Source: Peterkaempfera bronchialis (GTDB lineage: Bacteria; Actinomycetota; Actinomycetes; Streptomycetales; Streptomycetaceae). From it: a DNA stretch of 64,000 nucleotides. Shown here in pieces: positions 25,313 to 33,832 of the stretch. The notes under the pieces were generated by a model. That model did not search any database. It saw only the letters and a program-made list of their open reading frames with translations, and was not told the DNA's origin. The stretch spans positions 1,798,001 through 1,862,000 of the forward strand of contig NZ_CP031264.1 in the NCBI RefSeq assembly GCF_003258605.2, in the 5' to 3' direction. The position numbers and the translations under genes were made by a program. Numbering within the stretch: position 1 is the stretch's first letter; each line of letters opens with the position of its first letter.

Positions 25313-25399
25313 CGTTTCCGGTCACGTTCCGGTGAAGGCGGAGCGGTGGGCCCTTGTGCTCCAGGTCACCTCGGCGTACGGTCCGTGTCACACCAGCGA

Positions 25400-25423
25400 A
25401 CAAAATGTTTGCTAACGGCAAAT
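25400..25423. promoter_or_regulatory. Candidate operator upstream of the XRE-cupin regulator
   Basis: An AT-rich island in a GC-rich gap: CAAAATGTTTG (25401-25411, arms CAAA/TTTG) overlaps TTTGC-TAACG-GCAAA (25408-25422, perfect 5-bp arms). It lies 14-36 bp upstream of the regulator ATG. Overlapping small palindromes of this kind suit autoregulation by an XRE-cupin protein. Confidence 0.45.
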
Positions 25424-25435
25424 CAGGTGTTCACC

Positions 25436-26053
25436 ATGACCGATCGCTCGACGCCCGACGCCCCGGGAGACGACGCCCCGGGAGACGATGCCGACGCGCT
25501 CGCCGATGTGGCGCTCGGCGCCCGCATCCGGGAGTACCGCATGATGCGGCGCCTGTCGCTGCGCGCCCTGGGAGAGGCAGCCCAGGCCAGCCCCGGCTTC
25601 CTCAGCCAGCTGGAGCGCGGGCAGGCCAATGCCTCCATCGGCATGCTGCGGCGGATCGGAGCGGCGCTCGGCGTCACCGTGGCCGACCTCTTCGACCAGA
25701 ACGGCACCCCCGGGCCGCGTGTGGTGCGGCGCGCCGACCGCCCGATGCTGCACACCGAGCCGGGCAGCCGGAAGTTCCTGATCTCCCAGCGTCCGCTCGG
25801 CCACCTGGAGGTCTACGCGGGCGAGTTCGAGCCCGGAGCGTCCACCGGGGACGACGCCTACACCCATGGCGACTCCCAGGAGATCCTCCTGGTGCTGAGC
25901 GGCATCATGCGCGTCGAACTCGCCGGCCGGGCCCATGTCCTGGAGACCGGCGACAGCATCGAGTACCGCTCCTCCACCCCGCACCGGGTGGTCAACGACC
26001 ACCACGCCCCGGCCGAGGTCCTCTGGATCATCAGCCCGCCCACCCCGGACTGA
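25436..26053 (+). CDS. XRE-family regulator with C-terminal cupin domain
   Basis: A 205-residue protein: an acidic N-terminal repeat (APGDDAPGDDADA), an HTH_3 domain at about 28-85 (LSLRALGEAAQASPGFLSQLERGQANASI) and a cupin at about 125-200 (THGDSQEILLVLSGIMRVELAG, with the metal-like H and E, and STPHRVVNDHHAP). This is the PuuR/SutR architecture. It leads a same-strand cluster of a polyamine-type importer, an amine oxidase, a cupin and an amidohydrolase, and is its likely ligand-responsive regulator. ATG 25436 lacks a strong ribosome site. Confidence 0.88.
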   Translation: MTDRSTPDAPGDDAPGDDADALADVALGARIREYRMMRRLSLRALGEAAQASPGFLSQLERGQANASIGMLRRIGAALGVTVADLFDQNGTPGPRVVRRADRPMLHTEPGSRKFLISQRPLGHLEVYAGEFEPGASTGDDAYTHGDSQEILLVLSGIMRVELAGRAHVLETGDSIEYRSSTPHRVVNDHHAPAEVLWIISPPTPD

Positions 26054-26104
26054 CCCCCCTCCGCCGCCTTCTCCCTCCCCTCTCCCCTCTCCCTGGAGAC
26101 CCCC

Positions 26105-27244
26105 ATGCCCAGAACGTCCAGAATGTCCAGCAGATACGGAAAGACCCTCGGAGCCACCGCCGTCGGCGGCGCCCTGCTGCTGGCGCTCACCGCCTGCGCG
26201 GGCGGCGCCCCGGCCGCCGCCGACATCGACCTCGGCTCCGGACCGGCCGCCGCCGGCCAGGTGAAGAAGGGCGCCCTGGACGGGGTCACCCTCACCTTCG
26301 CCTCCTACGGGGGCATCTACCAGGACGGCCAGGAGGCCGCCGCCGTCAAGCCGTTCGCGGCGGCGTCCGGGGCGAAGCTGCTCTCCGACGGCCCCACCGA
26401 CTACACCAAGCTGAAGGCCCAGGTCGACTCGGGCACTGTCACCTGGGACGTGGTGGACACCGACTCCATCTGGGCCGAGCGCGAGTGCGGCAAGCTGCTG
26501 ATGCCGCTGGACACCACCATCGTCGACACCTCCAAGCTGCCCAAGGACATGGTGGGCAAGTGCTCGGTGCCGGCCATGACCTACGGCATGGTGCTGATGT
26601 ACGACAAGAAGAAGTTCGGCGACCATCCGCCCAAGGGCTGGGCCGACTTCTTCGACACCGCCGCCTACCCCGGCAAGCGCGCCATCCCCGGCGTCGCGTC
26701 GGACGCGGCCCCCGGCCCGCTGGAGGCGGCACTGCTCGCCGACGGCGTCGCCGCCGACCAGCTCTTCCCGCTCGATGTGGACCGCGCCCTGAAGAAGCTC
26801 ACCAGCGTCCGCTCCTCGCTGGTCTTCTGGGACACCGGCGCCCGCTCCCAGCAGCTGCTGGAGTCCGGCGAGGTCTCGATGGCCATGGTCTGGTCCGGCC
26901 GCGCCTACTCGGCGGTGAAGAACGGCGCCGCCTTCGCCCCGCAGTGGAACCAGTTCCTGCCGATCTCGGACTCGCTCGCCGTCCCCAAGGGCGCCCGCAA
27001 CCCCAAGGCCGCCATGGCGCTGATCAACTACTATCTGGGCGCCTCCGAGCAGGCCAAGCTCACCGAGCTGACCTCGTACTCGCCGGTCAACTCCGACGCC
27101 AAGCCGACCCTGGACCCGACCGCCACCGAGTACCTCACCTCCACCCCCGAGCGGCAGGCGCAGGCCCTCAAGGTCGACAACGCCTGGTGGGCCGAGAACC
27201 AGGAGCAGCTCATCCAGAAGTGGTCCGACTGGCTGGCCCGGTGA
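26105..27244 (+). CDS. PotD-like solute-binding lipoprotein of a polyamine-type ABC importer
   Basis: A 379-residue precursor with a signal peptide and lipobox LTAC (Cys 31). The mature part is a family 1 solute-binding protein of the spermidine/putrescine class (LTFASYGGIYQDGQEAA, WDVVDTDSIWAERECGKLLMPLD, LVFWDTGARSQQLLESGEVSMAM, AMALINYYLGASEQAKLTELTSY). The SYGG-x-Y opening is typical of polyamine or small-amine binders. Genes for two permeases, a PotA-type ATPase and an amine oxidase follow. The exact amine cannot be decided from sequence. Confidence 0.88.
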   Translation: MPRTSRMSSRYGKTLGATAVGGALLLALTACAGGAPAAADIDLGSGPAAAGQVKKGALDGVTLTFASYGGIYQDGQEAAAVKPFAAASGAKLLSDGPTDYTKLKAQVDSGTVTWDVVDTDSIWAERECGKLLMPLDTTIVDTSKLPKDMVGKCSVPAMTYGMVLMYDKKKFGDHPPKGWADFFDTAAYPGKRAIPGVASDAAPGPLEAALLADGVAADQLFPLDVDRALKKLTSVRSSLVFWDTGARSQQLLESGEVSMAMVWSGRAYSAVKNGAAFAPQWNQFLPISDSLAVPKGARNPKAAMALINYYLGASEQAKLTELTSYSPVNSDAKPTLDPTATEYLTSTPERQAQALKVDNAWWAENQEQLIQKWSDWLAR

Positions 27245-27247
27245 CCC

Positions 27248-28126
27248 ATGGCCGCCCTGATCGAGATCGCTTCCCCGGCCACCGCCGGCCGGCGTGCCAA
27301 GGGCGCCGGCGGCCGGTGGGGCTGGCTGCTGCTGCCGGCGCTGCTCCTGCTGGCGGTGCTCTTCCTGGTGCCGCTCGGCCTGATGGCCTGGCGCAGCGTC
27401 ACCGAACCCGCCACCGGCCTGGGGAACTACTCCTGGTTCTTCACCAGTGACGTCGCCATCGCCACCCTGGTCCGCACGCTGGCCGTCGGCGCCGTGGTCA
27501 CCCTGGTGACGCTGCTGCTCTCCTATCCGTACGCCTATCTGATGACCGTGGTCAGCGCCCGTCAGCGGATCTGGCTCACCCTGCTGGTGCTGCTGCCGTT
27601 CTGGACCAGCCTGATGGTGCGCACCTTCGCCTGGGTGGTGCTGCTCCAGGACAGCGGCGTGGTCAACCGGCTGCTCGGCGCGGTGGGACTGGGTCCGCTG
27701 CATCTGATCCGCACCCCGACCGGGGTGGTGATCGGGATGGCGCAGGTGCTGATGCCGTTCATGGTGCTGCCGCTGTACGCGGTGATGAGCGGGATCGACC
27801 GCCGGCTGCTGAACGCCGCGCAGGGCATGGGGGCCCGCCCGGCCGTCGCGTTCCTGCGGGTCTTCGTCCCGCTGTCGCTGCCCGGCGTGGGCGCCGGCGC
27901 GCTGACCGTCTTCATCACCTCGCTGGGCTTCTATGTGACGCCGGCGCTGCTGGGCTCGCCCGACCAGGCGCTGATCTCCCAGCAGATCTTCACCCAGGTC
28001 AACGGGTTGCTGGCCTGGGGCAGGGGCGGGGCGATGGGCATGGTGCTGCTCGCCGTGACGCTGGTCCTGCTGGGGCTGGTCGGTGTCGTCCTGCGGTTCA
28101 CCCGTACCCGGGGAGGTGCCCGATGA
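27248..28126 (+). CDS. PotB-like ABC transporter permease
   Basis: A 292-residue integral membrane protein with six membrane segments (first near residues 22-46). The EAA-type coupling loop is visible as NAAQGMGARPAVAFLRVFVPLSLPG near residue 198, where it contacts the ATPase. It starts 4 bp after the binding-protein stop and overlaps the next permease gene (ATGA). It is the first of two permeases of the polyamine-type importer. Confidence 0.9.
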   Translation: MAALIEIASPATAGRRAKGAGGRWGWLLLPALLLLAVLFLVPLGLMAWRSVTEPATGLGNYSWFFTSDVAIATLVRTLAVGAVVTLVTLLLSYPYAYLMTVVSARQRIWLTLLVLLPFWTSLMVRTFAWVVLLQDSGVVNRLLGAVGLGPLHLIRTPTGVVIGMAQVLMPFMVLPLYAVMSGIDRRLLNAAQGMGARPAVAFLRVFVPLSLPGVGAGALTVFITSLGFYVTPALLGSPDQALISQQIFTQVNGLLAWGRGGAMGMVLLAVTLVLLGLVGVVLRFTRTRGGAR

Positions 28127-28914
28127 GGACCGCACCCGCGCGGATCGCGCTCTGGGCGTTCAGTGTGCTGGTGGGCCTCTGGCTGATCGCGCCGACGCTG
28201 GTGGTGATCCCGCTGAGCTTCACCGACAAGGCGTCGCTGGTCTTCCCGCCGAGCGGCTGGTCCACCCGCTGGTACGCCAACTTCTTCACCGACCCCCGGT
28301 GGACCGACGCGCTCTTCTCCTCGCTCCAGGTGGGCGCCCTGGTCGCGGTGGTGGCCACCGTGCTGGGCACCGCCGCCGCCATCGCGCTGACCCGGTCCGA
28401 CTCCCGCTGGGTGAAGGGCTCGTACGGGCTGCTGCTGGCGCCCATGATCGTGCCGACCGTGGTGGTGGCCATCGGCGTCTATGCGCTCTTCCTCCGCTAC
28501 AACCTGCTGGGCACGCTCTTCGGCTTTGTGGCCGCGCACACCGTGCTGGCCCTGCCGTTCGTGATCATCCCGGTGACGGCGAGCCTGCGCGGCTTCGACC
28601 GGCGGCTGGAGGACGCCGCCATGATCTGCGGCGCCGGCCGCTGGGCCGCCATCCGGCAGGTGACGCTGCCGCTGATCGCCCCCGGGGTGGTCTCGGGCGC
28701 CCTCTTCGCCTTTGTCACCAGCTTTGACGAGGTCGTGGTCTCGCTCTTCATCCAGAGCCCCTACCTCCAGACCCTGCCGGTACGGATGTTCGCCAGCGTC
28801 ACCCGGGACACCGACCCCACCATCGCCGCGGCCGCCACCCTGATCATCGTCTTCACCACGGTGCTCGTGCTGGCCGCCACCTTCACCGCCGCCAGGAGGA
28901 ACCGTGTCCGCTGA
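28123..28914 (+). CDS. PotC-like ABC transporter permease
   Basis: A 263-residue permease with six predicted membrane segments. The coupling loop EDAAMICGAGRWAAIRQVTLPLIAPG lies near residue 165, followed by SGALFAFVTSFDEVVVSLFIQSP, a highly conserved PotC segment. It pairs with the upstream PotB-like protein. Overlaps: ATGA with the upstream gene and 11 bp with the ATPase gene. Confidence 0.9.
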   Translation: MRTAPARIALWAFSVLVGLWLIAPTLVVIPLSFTDKASLVFPPSGWSTRWYANFFTDPRWTDALFSSLQVGALVAVVATVLGTAAAIALTRSDSRWVKGSYGLLLAPMIVPTVVVAIGVYALFLRYNLLGTLFGFVAAHTVLALPFVIIPVTASLRGFDRRLEDAAMICGAGRWAAIRQVTLPLIAPGVVSGALFAFVTSFDEVVVSLFIQSPYLQTLPVRMFASVTRDTDPTIAAAATLIIVFTTVLVLAATFTAARRNRVR

Positions 28915-30082
28915 GACCAGCCTCATCAAGGCGCGCGGAGCCCGCATCGAGTTGGCGCAGGTGCGCAAGGAGTATGCGGACTCCGTCGCCGTAGACGACG
29001 TCTCCCTGGTCATCGAACCGGGCGAGTTCATGACCCTGCTGGGCCCCAGCGGGTCCGGCAAGACCACCACGCTCAACATCGTCGCCGGGTTCACCGCCGC
29101 CACCTCCGGCACGCTCACCATCGGCGGCGTGCAGATGCAGGACCTGCCCCCGCACCGGCGCGACATCGGCATGGTCTTCCAGCACTACGCGCTCTTCCCG
29201 CATATGACGGTGGCGGAGAACGTCGCCTTCCCGCTCAAGCAGCGCAAGGTGCCCCGGGCACGCCGCAAGGAGATGGTCGACGCCGCCCTGGAGACCGTGC
29301 GGCTGACCGGCTACGGCCACCGCCGTCCCCGGGAGCTCTCCGGCGGGCAGCAGCAGCGGGTCGCCCTGGCCCGGGCGGTGGTGTACGAGCCCAGCGTGCT
29401 GCTGATGGACGAACCGCTCGGCGCGCTGGACAAGAAGCTGCGCGAGTCGCTCCAGATGGAGATCAAGCGGGTGCACCGCGAGGTCGGCTCGACCTTTGTC
29501 TTCGTCACCCACGACCAGGAGGAGGCGCTGGTCCTCTCGGACCGGATCGCCGTCTTCAACGACGGCGGCATCCAGCAGGTCGGCACCGCGAGCGAGCTCT
29601 ATGAGCGGCCCGGCAGCCTCTTCGTGGCCGAGTTCCTCGGCGAGTCCTCCACGGTGCGCGGCACGGTGCAGGCCGACGGCGGCGACTCCCTCGTCACGGT
29701 GGGCGGCCGGACCGTACGCGCCACCGGCCGGCCGCCCGGCGGCGGACCGAGCGCCGCCGTGGTGGTCCGGCCCGAGCACCTGCGGGTGCAGCCGGCCGCA
29801 GCCCCGGTGGCGCCCGGGGTCAACGCGCTGCCCGCCCGGGTGGTCGAGGAGATCTACCTCGGCTCGGGCCGCAAGCTCGAACTGGCCCTGCCCGACGGCA
29901 CCGTGCTGCTGGCCCGCGAACAGGCCGACCGGCTCTCGGCGGTCCGCCACGGCGACGAGGTCACCGTGGTCTGGGACGTCGAGCGGGGAGTCCTGCTCGA
30001 CGACGCGCCCGCCACCGCCGCCGCCCCCACCACCCCCGGCGACCGGGTCCCGGTCGCCCTCGCAGCAGAGAGCGGAAGATGA
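28904..30082 (+). CDS. PotA-like ABC transporter ATP-binding protein
   Basis: A 392-residue ATPase from GTG 28904 with AGGAGGA upstream. The nucleotide-binding domain shows Walker A GPSGSGKTT (~46), Q-loop MVFQHYALFPHM, signature LSGGQQQRVALARA (~144), Walker B VLLMDEPLGALDK and H-loop FVTHDQEEAL. A TOBE domain (~285-365) follows, typical of PotA/UgpC ATPases. A short Ala/Pro/Thr tail is added. It energises the polyamine-type importer, and its stop overlaps the oxidase start. Confidence 0.92.
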   Translation: MSAETSLIKARGARIELAQVRKEYADSVAVDDVSLVIEPGEFMTLLGPSGSGKTTTLNIVAGFTAATSGTLTIGGVQMQDLPPHRRDIGMVFQHYALFPHMTVAENVAFPLKQRKVPRARRKEMVDAALETVRLTGYGHRRPRELSGGQQQRVALARAVVYEPSVLLMDEPLGALDKKLRESLQMEIKRVHREVGSTFVFVTHDQEEALVLSDRIAVFNDGGIQQVGTASELYERPGSLFVAEFLGESSTVRGTVQADGGDSLVTVGGRTVRATGRPPGGGPSAAVVVRPEHLRVQPAAAPVAPGVNALPARVVEEIYLGSGRKLELALPDGTVLLAREQADRLSAVRHGDEVTVVWDVERGVLLDDAPATAAAPTTPGDRVPVALAAESGR

Positions 30083-31485
30083 CCAGCACCGCACCCGCCA
30101 CCAGCCCCACCTTCGTCAACGGGGACGTCTCCTTCTGGTACCGGGAGGGCGGCCTCCCCGCCCGGCGCCCGGCGCTGCCCGGCGACCTGGACGTGGATGT
30201 CGCCCTCGTCGGCGGCGGCCTCACCGGCCTCTGGACCGCCTACTACCTCAAGCAGGCCCAGCCCGACCTGCGGATCGCCGTGCTGGAGAAGGAGTTCGCC
30301 GGGTTCGGCGCCTCCGGCCGCAACGGCGGCTGGCTGAGCGCCGAACCGCCCGGCCAGATGCACCGCTACGCCAAGGCGCACGGCTGGCCGGCCGCCGTCG
30401 CCATGCAGCGGGAGATGTTCTCCTCGGTGGACGAGGTGATCCGGGTCGCCGCCGCCGAGGGCATCGAGGCGGACATCCGCAAGGACGGCCTGCTGCATGT
30501 GGCCACCAACGCCGCGCAGCAGCAGCGGCTGCGCGACCGGCTGCCGTCGCTGCGCGCCGAGGGCTGGGGCGAGGACGACCTGGTGGAGCTGGACGCCGAC
30601 CAGCTCGCCGAGCGGGTCCGGGTCGCCGGGGCCCGCAGCGCTCAGTGGAGCCCGCACTGCGCCCGCATCCAGCCGGCCAAGCTGGTCCGGGGGCTGGCCG
30701 ACGTGGTCGAGCGGATGGGCGTGGCGATCTACGAGGGCACCGAGGTCACCGAGATCCGCCCGGGCGAGGCCGTCACCCGGCTCGGTACCGTCCGCGCGAC
30801 CAATGTCATCCGGGCGCTCGAAGGGTTCACCGCCGGGCTGCGCGGCAGCCACCGGGACTGGCTCCCGATGAACAGCAGCATGATCGTCACCGAGCCGCTG
30901 GAGCAGTCGGTCTGGGACGAGATCGGCTGGCGCGGCGCCGAGCTGATCGGCGACGAGGCCAACTCCTACTGCTACATCCAGCGCACCACCGACGGGCGGA
31001 TCGCCATCGGCGGGCGCGGCATCCCCTATATGTACGGCTCGCACGTCGACCAGCGGGGCGAGACCCGCACCGCCACCCAGCTCCAGTTGCAGGCCATCCT
31101 GCGGCAGCACTTCCCGGCCACCCGGAACACCGCCATCGACCACACCTGGTCCGGCGTGCTGGGCGTCCCGCGCGACTGGTGCGCCACCGTCCACCTCGAC
31201 CAGCGGACCGGCCTCGGCTGGGCGGGCGGCTATGTCGGGCACGGGGTGACCACCACCAACCTGGCCGGCCGCACCCTGCGCGACCTGATCCTGCGTCAGG
31301 ACACCGACCTGGTGCGGCTGCCCTGGGTCGGCCGCCGGGTCCGGGGCTGGGAGCCCGAGCCGCTGCGCTGGCTGGGCGTGCGCAGCCTCTATGTCGCCTA
31401 CCGCGCCGCCGACCGGCACGAGAACTCGGGCCTGGCCCGCACCTCAGCCATCGCGCGCCTCGCCAATGTCATCAGCGGGCGCTGA
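30079..31485 (+). CDS. FAD-dependent amine oxidoreductase (PuuB/DAO family)
   Basis: A 468-residue flavoprotein of the D-amino-acid oxidase superfamily. FAD-binding motif VDVALVGGGLTGLWTAYYL near residue 38, VLEKEFAGFGASGRNGGWLS near 72 (the GASGRNGG motif seen in gamma-glutamylputrescine oxidase PuuB), and near the C-terminus GYVGHGVTTTNLAGRTLRDL. It likely oxidises an imported amine or a gamma-glutamylated amine. It is translationally coupled (ATGA) to the PotA-like gene, which links uptake and oxidation directly. No gamma-glutamylpolyamine synthetase gene (puuA type) is in the window. Confidence 0.88.
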   Translation: MTSTAPATSPTFVNGDVSFWYREGGLPARRPALPGDLDVDVALVGGGLTGLWTAYYLKQAQPDLRIAVLEKEFAGFGASGRNGGWLSAEPPGQMHRYAKAHGWPAAVAMQREMFSSVDEVIRVAAAEGIEADIRKDGLLHVATNAAQQQRLRDRLPSLRAEGWGEDDLVELDADQLAERVRVAGARSAQWSPHCARIQPAKLVRGLADVVERMGVAIYEGTEVTEIRPGEAVTRLGTVRATNVIRALEGFTAGLRGSHRDWLPMNSSMIVTEPLEQSVWDEIGWRGAELIGDEANSYCYIQRTTDGRIAIGGRGIPYMYGSHVDQRGETRTATQLQLQAILRQHFPATRNTAIDHTWSGVLGVPRDWCATVHLDQRTGLGWAGGYVGHGVTTTNLAGRTLRDLILRQDTDLVRLPWVGRRVRGWEPEPLRWLGVRSLYVAYRAADRHENSGLARTSAIARLANVISGR

Positions 31486-31501
31486 AAGGAGCCGATGCCC
31501 T

Positions 31502-31879
31502 GTGGACACCACTGCCACCGCCCCCTTCTGGCTGGCGGACGCCTCGACCGTCGTGCTGCCCCCCGCCCTGCCCAAGCCCACCAGCGTCGACGGCCAGCTG
31601 GAGGCGACCCTGACCACCTGGGAGTCGGCCGACGGCCTGGTGGAGGTCGGCGTCTGGGAGTGCGGCCCCGGCCGCTTCACCGCCGTCCGCGACGGCTATG
31701 ACGAGATCTGCCAGGTGGTCTCCGGGTCCGCCACCGTGTACACCGAGGGCGGGGCCGACGTCGAACTGCGGCCCGGCTCCACGCTGGTGATGCCCGCCGG
31801 GTGGCGGGGCACCTGGCAGGTGCACGAGACCATCCGCAAGGTGTACCTGGTCCGCACCCACGCGGCGGTGGGCGCATGA
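31502..31879 (+). CDS. Cupin-domain protein (DUF861/ethanolamine-utilisation type)
   Basis: A 125-residue single cupin protein starting at GTG 31502, with AAAGGAG upstream at 31484-31490. Core motifs: VGVWECGPGRFTAVRDGYDEICQVVSG and the second cupin motif RPGSTLVMPAGWRGTWQVHETIRKVYLV. The first motif lacks the two His of metal-binding cupins, so it may not be an enzyme. Similar DUF861 proteins often accompany amine oxidase genes. It is coupled to the amidohydrolase gene by an ATGA overlap. Confidence 0.82.
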   Translation: MDTTATAPFWLADASTVVLPPALPKPTSVDGQLEATLTTWESADGLVEVGVWECGPGRFTAVRDGYDEICQVVSGSATVYTEGGADVELRPGSTLVMPAGWRGTWQVHETIRKVYLVRTHAAVGA

Positions 31880-33525
31880 CGCTGATCCTGCGCGGCGGCC
31901 GGGTGTGGACCGGCGACCCGGAGCGGCCCGAGGCGTCCGCCGTCGCCGTCTCCGGCGGCCGGATCACCGCCGTCGGCGACGACGCCGAGGTGCGCCGGGC
32001 CGCCGGTTCCGGGCCGGTCGAGGTGTTCGAGCTGGCCGGTCGCACCCTGGTCCCGGGTCTCCAGGACGCGCACATCCACCCCGTCTGGGGCGCCCTGGAG
32101 GCGCTGCGCTGCGACCTGACCGGGGCCGCCGACGCCGAGGAGTGCGTCGCCACCGTCCGGGAGTACGCGGCGGCGCACCCCGGGCAGCCGTGGATCCGCG
32201 GCGGCGGCTGGGCCATGGACTGCTTCCCGGGCGGCTGGCCGACCCGCGAACTGCTGGACTCCGCCGTGCCCGACCGGCCGGTCTTCCTGCCCAACTCCGA
32301 CCACCACTCGGCCTGGGTCAACTCGGCGGCGCTGGCGTGCGCCGGGATCGACGCGGCCACGCCGGACCCGGCCGCCGGGCGGATCGAGCGGGACGCGGAC
32401 GGCCGCCCCACCGGAGTGCTGCACGAGGGAGCGATGGACCTGGTGGCCCGGGTGCTGCCGGAGGACACCGCCGAGGAGCAGCTGCGGGCGCTCGGCCATG
32501 CGCAGGCCATGCTCTTCCGCTATGGCATCACCGGCTGGCAGGACGCCATCGTGGGCCCGTACGGCGGGGCCGGCGACACCCTGGCCGCGTACCGGCAGGC
32601 GGATGCGAGCGGGCTGCTGGAGGCCCGGGTGACCGGGGCGCTGTGGTGGGACCGCGACCGTGGCCTGGAGCAGATCGACGACCTGGTCGCCCGGCGCGGC
32701 GAACCGGGCCGCCGGTTCCGGGCCGGTGCGGTGAAGGTGATGCAGGACGGGGTACTGGAGAGCGCCACCGGTGCGCTGCTGGAGCCGTACCTGGACTCCT
32801 GCGGGTGCGCGACCGGCAACCTCGGCCGCTCCCATGTGCCCGCCGAGCTGCTGGCGGAGGCGGTGACCCGGCTGGACGCGGCCGGGTTCCAGGTGCACTT
32901 CCATGCGATCGGGGACCGGGCGGTCCGCGAGTGCCTGGACGCGGTCGCGGCGGCGGTCCGGGCGGGCGGTGCCAGGGAGCGGCGCCACCACATCGCGCAT
33001 GTGCAGCTGGTGGACGAGGCGGACATCGGCCGGTTCGCCGAGCTGGGGGTGACGGCCAACGTCCAGTCGCTCTGGGCCACCCACCACCCGCAGACCGACG
33101 AGCTGACCAACCCGATGCTGGGCGAGCGGCGGGCCGGTCAGCAGTACCCGTTCCGCCGGCTGCTGGACAGCGGCGCCCGGCTGGCCGGGGGCAGCGACTG
33201 GCCGGTCACCACGGCCGACCCGTGGCAGGCCATGCATGTCGCCGTGCACCGCACCGAGCCGCCCGGCTCGGCGCACTCCGGGCACCCCGGCGCCGACCGG
33301 CCGTTCCTGCCGGAGGAGCGGCTGGGGCTGGCCGACATCCTGCGCGCCTACACGGCGGGCTCGGCCTGGGTGAACGGCAATGACGCCGAGGTCGGCACGG
33401 TACGGGAGGGGATGGCAGCGGACCTGGCGGTCCTCGACCGGGACCTGTTCGACCCCGCCGCCGGAGTGGCCGGGACCCGCGCGGTGCTCACCATGGTGGC
33501 CGGGACGGTCGTCCACGCGGAGTGA
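31876..33525 (+). CDS. YtcJ-like amidohydrolase (amidohydrolase_3)
   Basis: A 549-residue metal-dependent amidohydrolase. Landmarks are the N-terminal beta-sandwich (LILRGGRVWTGDPERPEASAVAV), the first metal motif GLQDAHIHP near residue 60, GWAMDCFPGG, FHAIGDRAVRECLDAV near 340, HHIAHVQLVD, and the final Asp in LAGGSDWPVTTADPW near 440. It hydrolyses an amide, formamide or cyclic C-N bond of unknown identity. As last gene of the importer-oxidase-cupin unit, it could release the amine from an N-acyl conjugate or process the oxidised product. Confidence 0.88.
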   Translation: MTLILRGGRVWTGDPERPEASAVAVSGGRITAVGDDAEVRRAAGSGPVEVFELAGRTLVPGLQDAHIHPVWGALEALRCDLTGAADAEECVATVREYAAAHPGQPWIRGGGWAMDCFPGGWPTRELLDSAVPDRPVFLPNSDHHSAWVNSAALACAGIDAATPDPAAGRIERDADGRPTGVLHEGAMDLVARVLPEDTAEEQLRALGHAQAMLFRYGITGWQDAIVGPYGGAGDTLAAYRQADASGLLEARVTGALWWDRDRGLEQIDDLVARRGEPGRRFRAGAVKVMQDGVLESATGALLEPYLDSCGCATGNLGRSHVPAELLAEAVTRLDAAGFQVHFHAIGDRAVRECLDAVAAAVRAGGARERRHHIAHVQLVDEADIGRFAELGVTANVQSLWATHHPQTDELTNPMLGERRAGQQYPFRRLLDSGARLAGGSDWPVTTADPWQAMHVAVHRTEPPGSAHSGHPGADRPFLPEERLGLADILRAYTAGSAWVNGNDAEVGTVREGMAADLAVLDRDLFDPAAGVAGTRAVLTMVAGTVVHAE

Positions 33526-33832
33526 GGTGGCGGCGCCGGGCGGCCGTCCGCCGAGTCGACCGTTCAATCACTGGGCGTAGTCAACCGTCGCACTATGCTG
33601 CCACAAGTGATCGGACATGGTCGTCTCCGGCAGTCCGTCCGGCGCCACGGGGGGCCTCATCACGTCGGGCGCCGACGACGGCATCGCGGCCGTCTCGGTC
33701 CGCGCGGACCGCTGAGGCTCGGGCCGGGGTCAGGCAACGACAACGGTCACCAGTGCAGCCTTTGGATCTTCCGGCGTTCTGCGTTTCACTGTCGAGGGCG
33801 GCTGGGACGCCGCTCCGAGAGGACGGCTTCCG
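33526..33832. other. Intergenic region before the cation efflux gene
   Basis: A 307-bp gap. It has an imperfect direct repeat GTC(G/A)ACCGT (about 33556 and 33579) near TATGCT (33595-33600), which could be part of a promoter. No convincing gene, hairpin or repeat family was seen further downstream. Confidence 0.5.

Noticed and set aside
33617-33715. Small 32-codon frame before the cation efflux gene
   Set aside because: No ribosome site, no recognisable composition, and it lies in a shadow-rich gap. Too weak to list as a gene.
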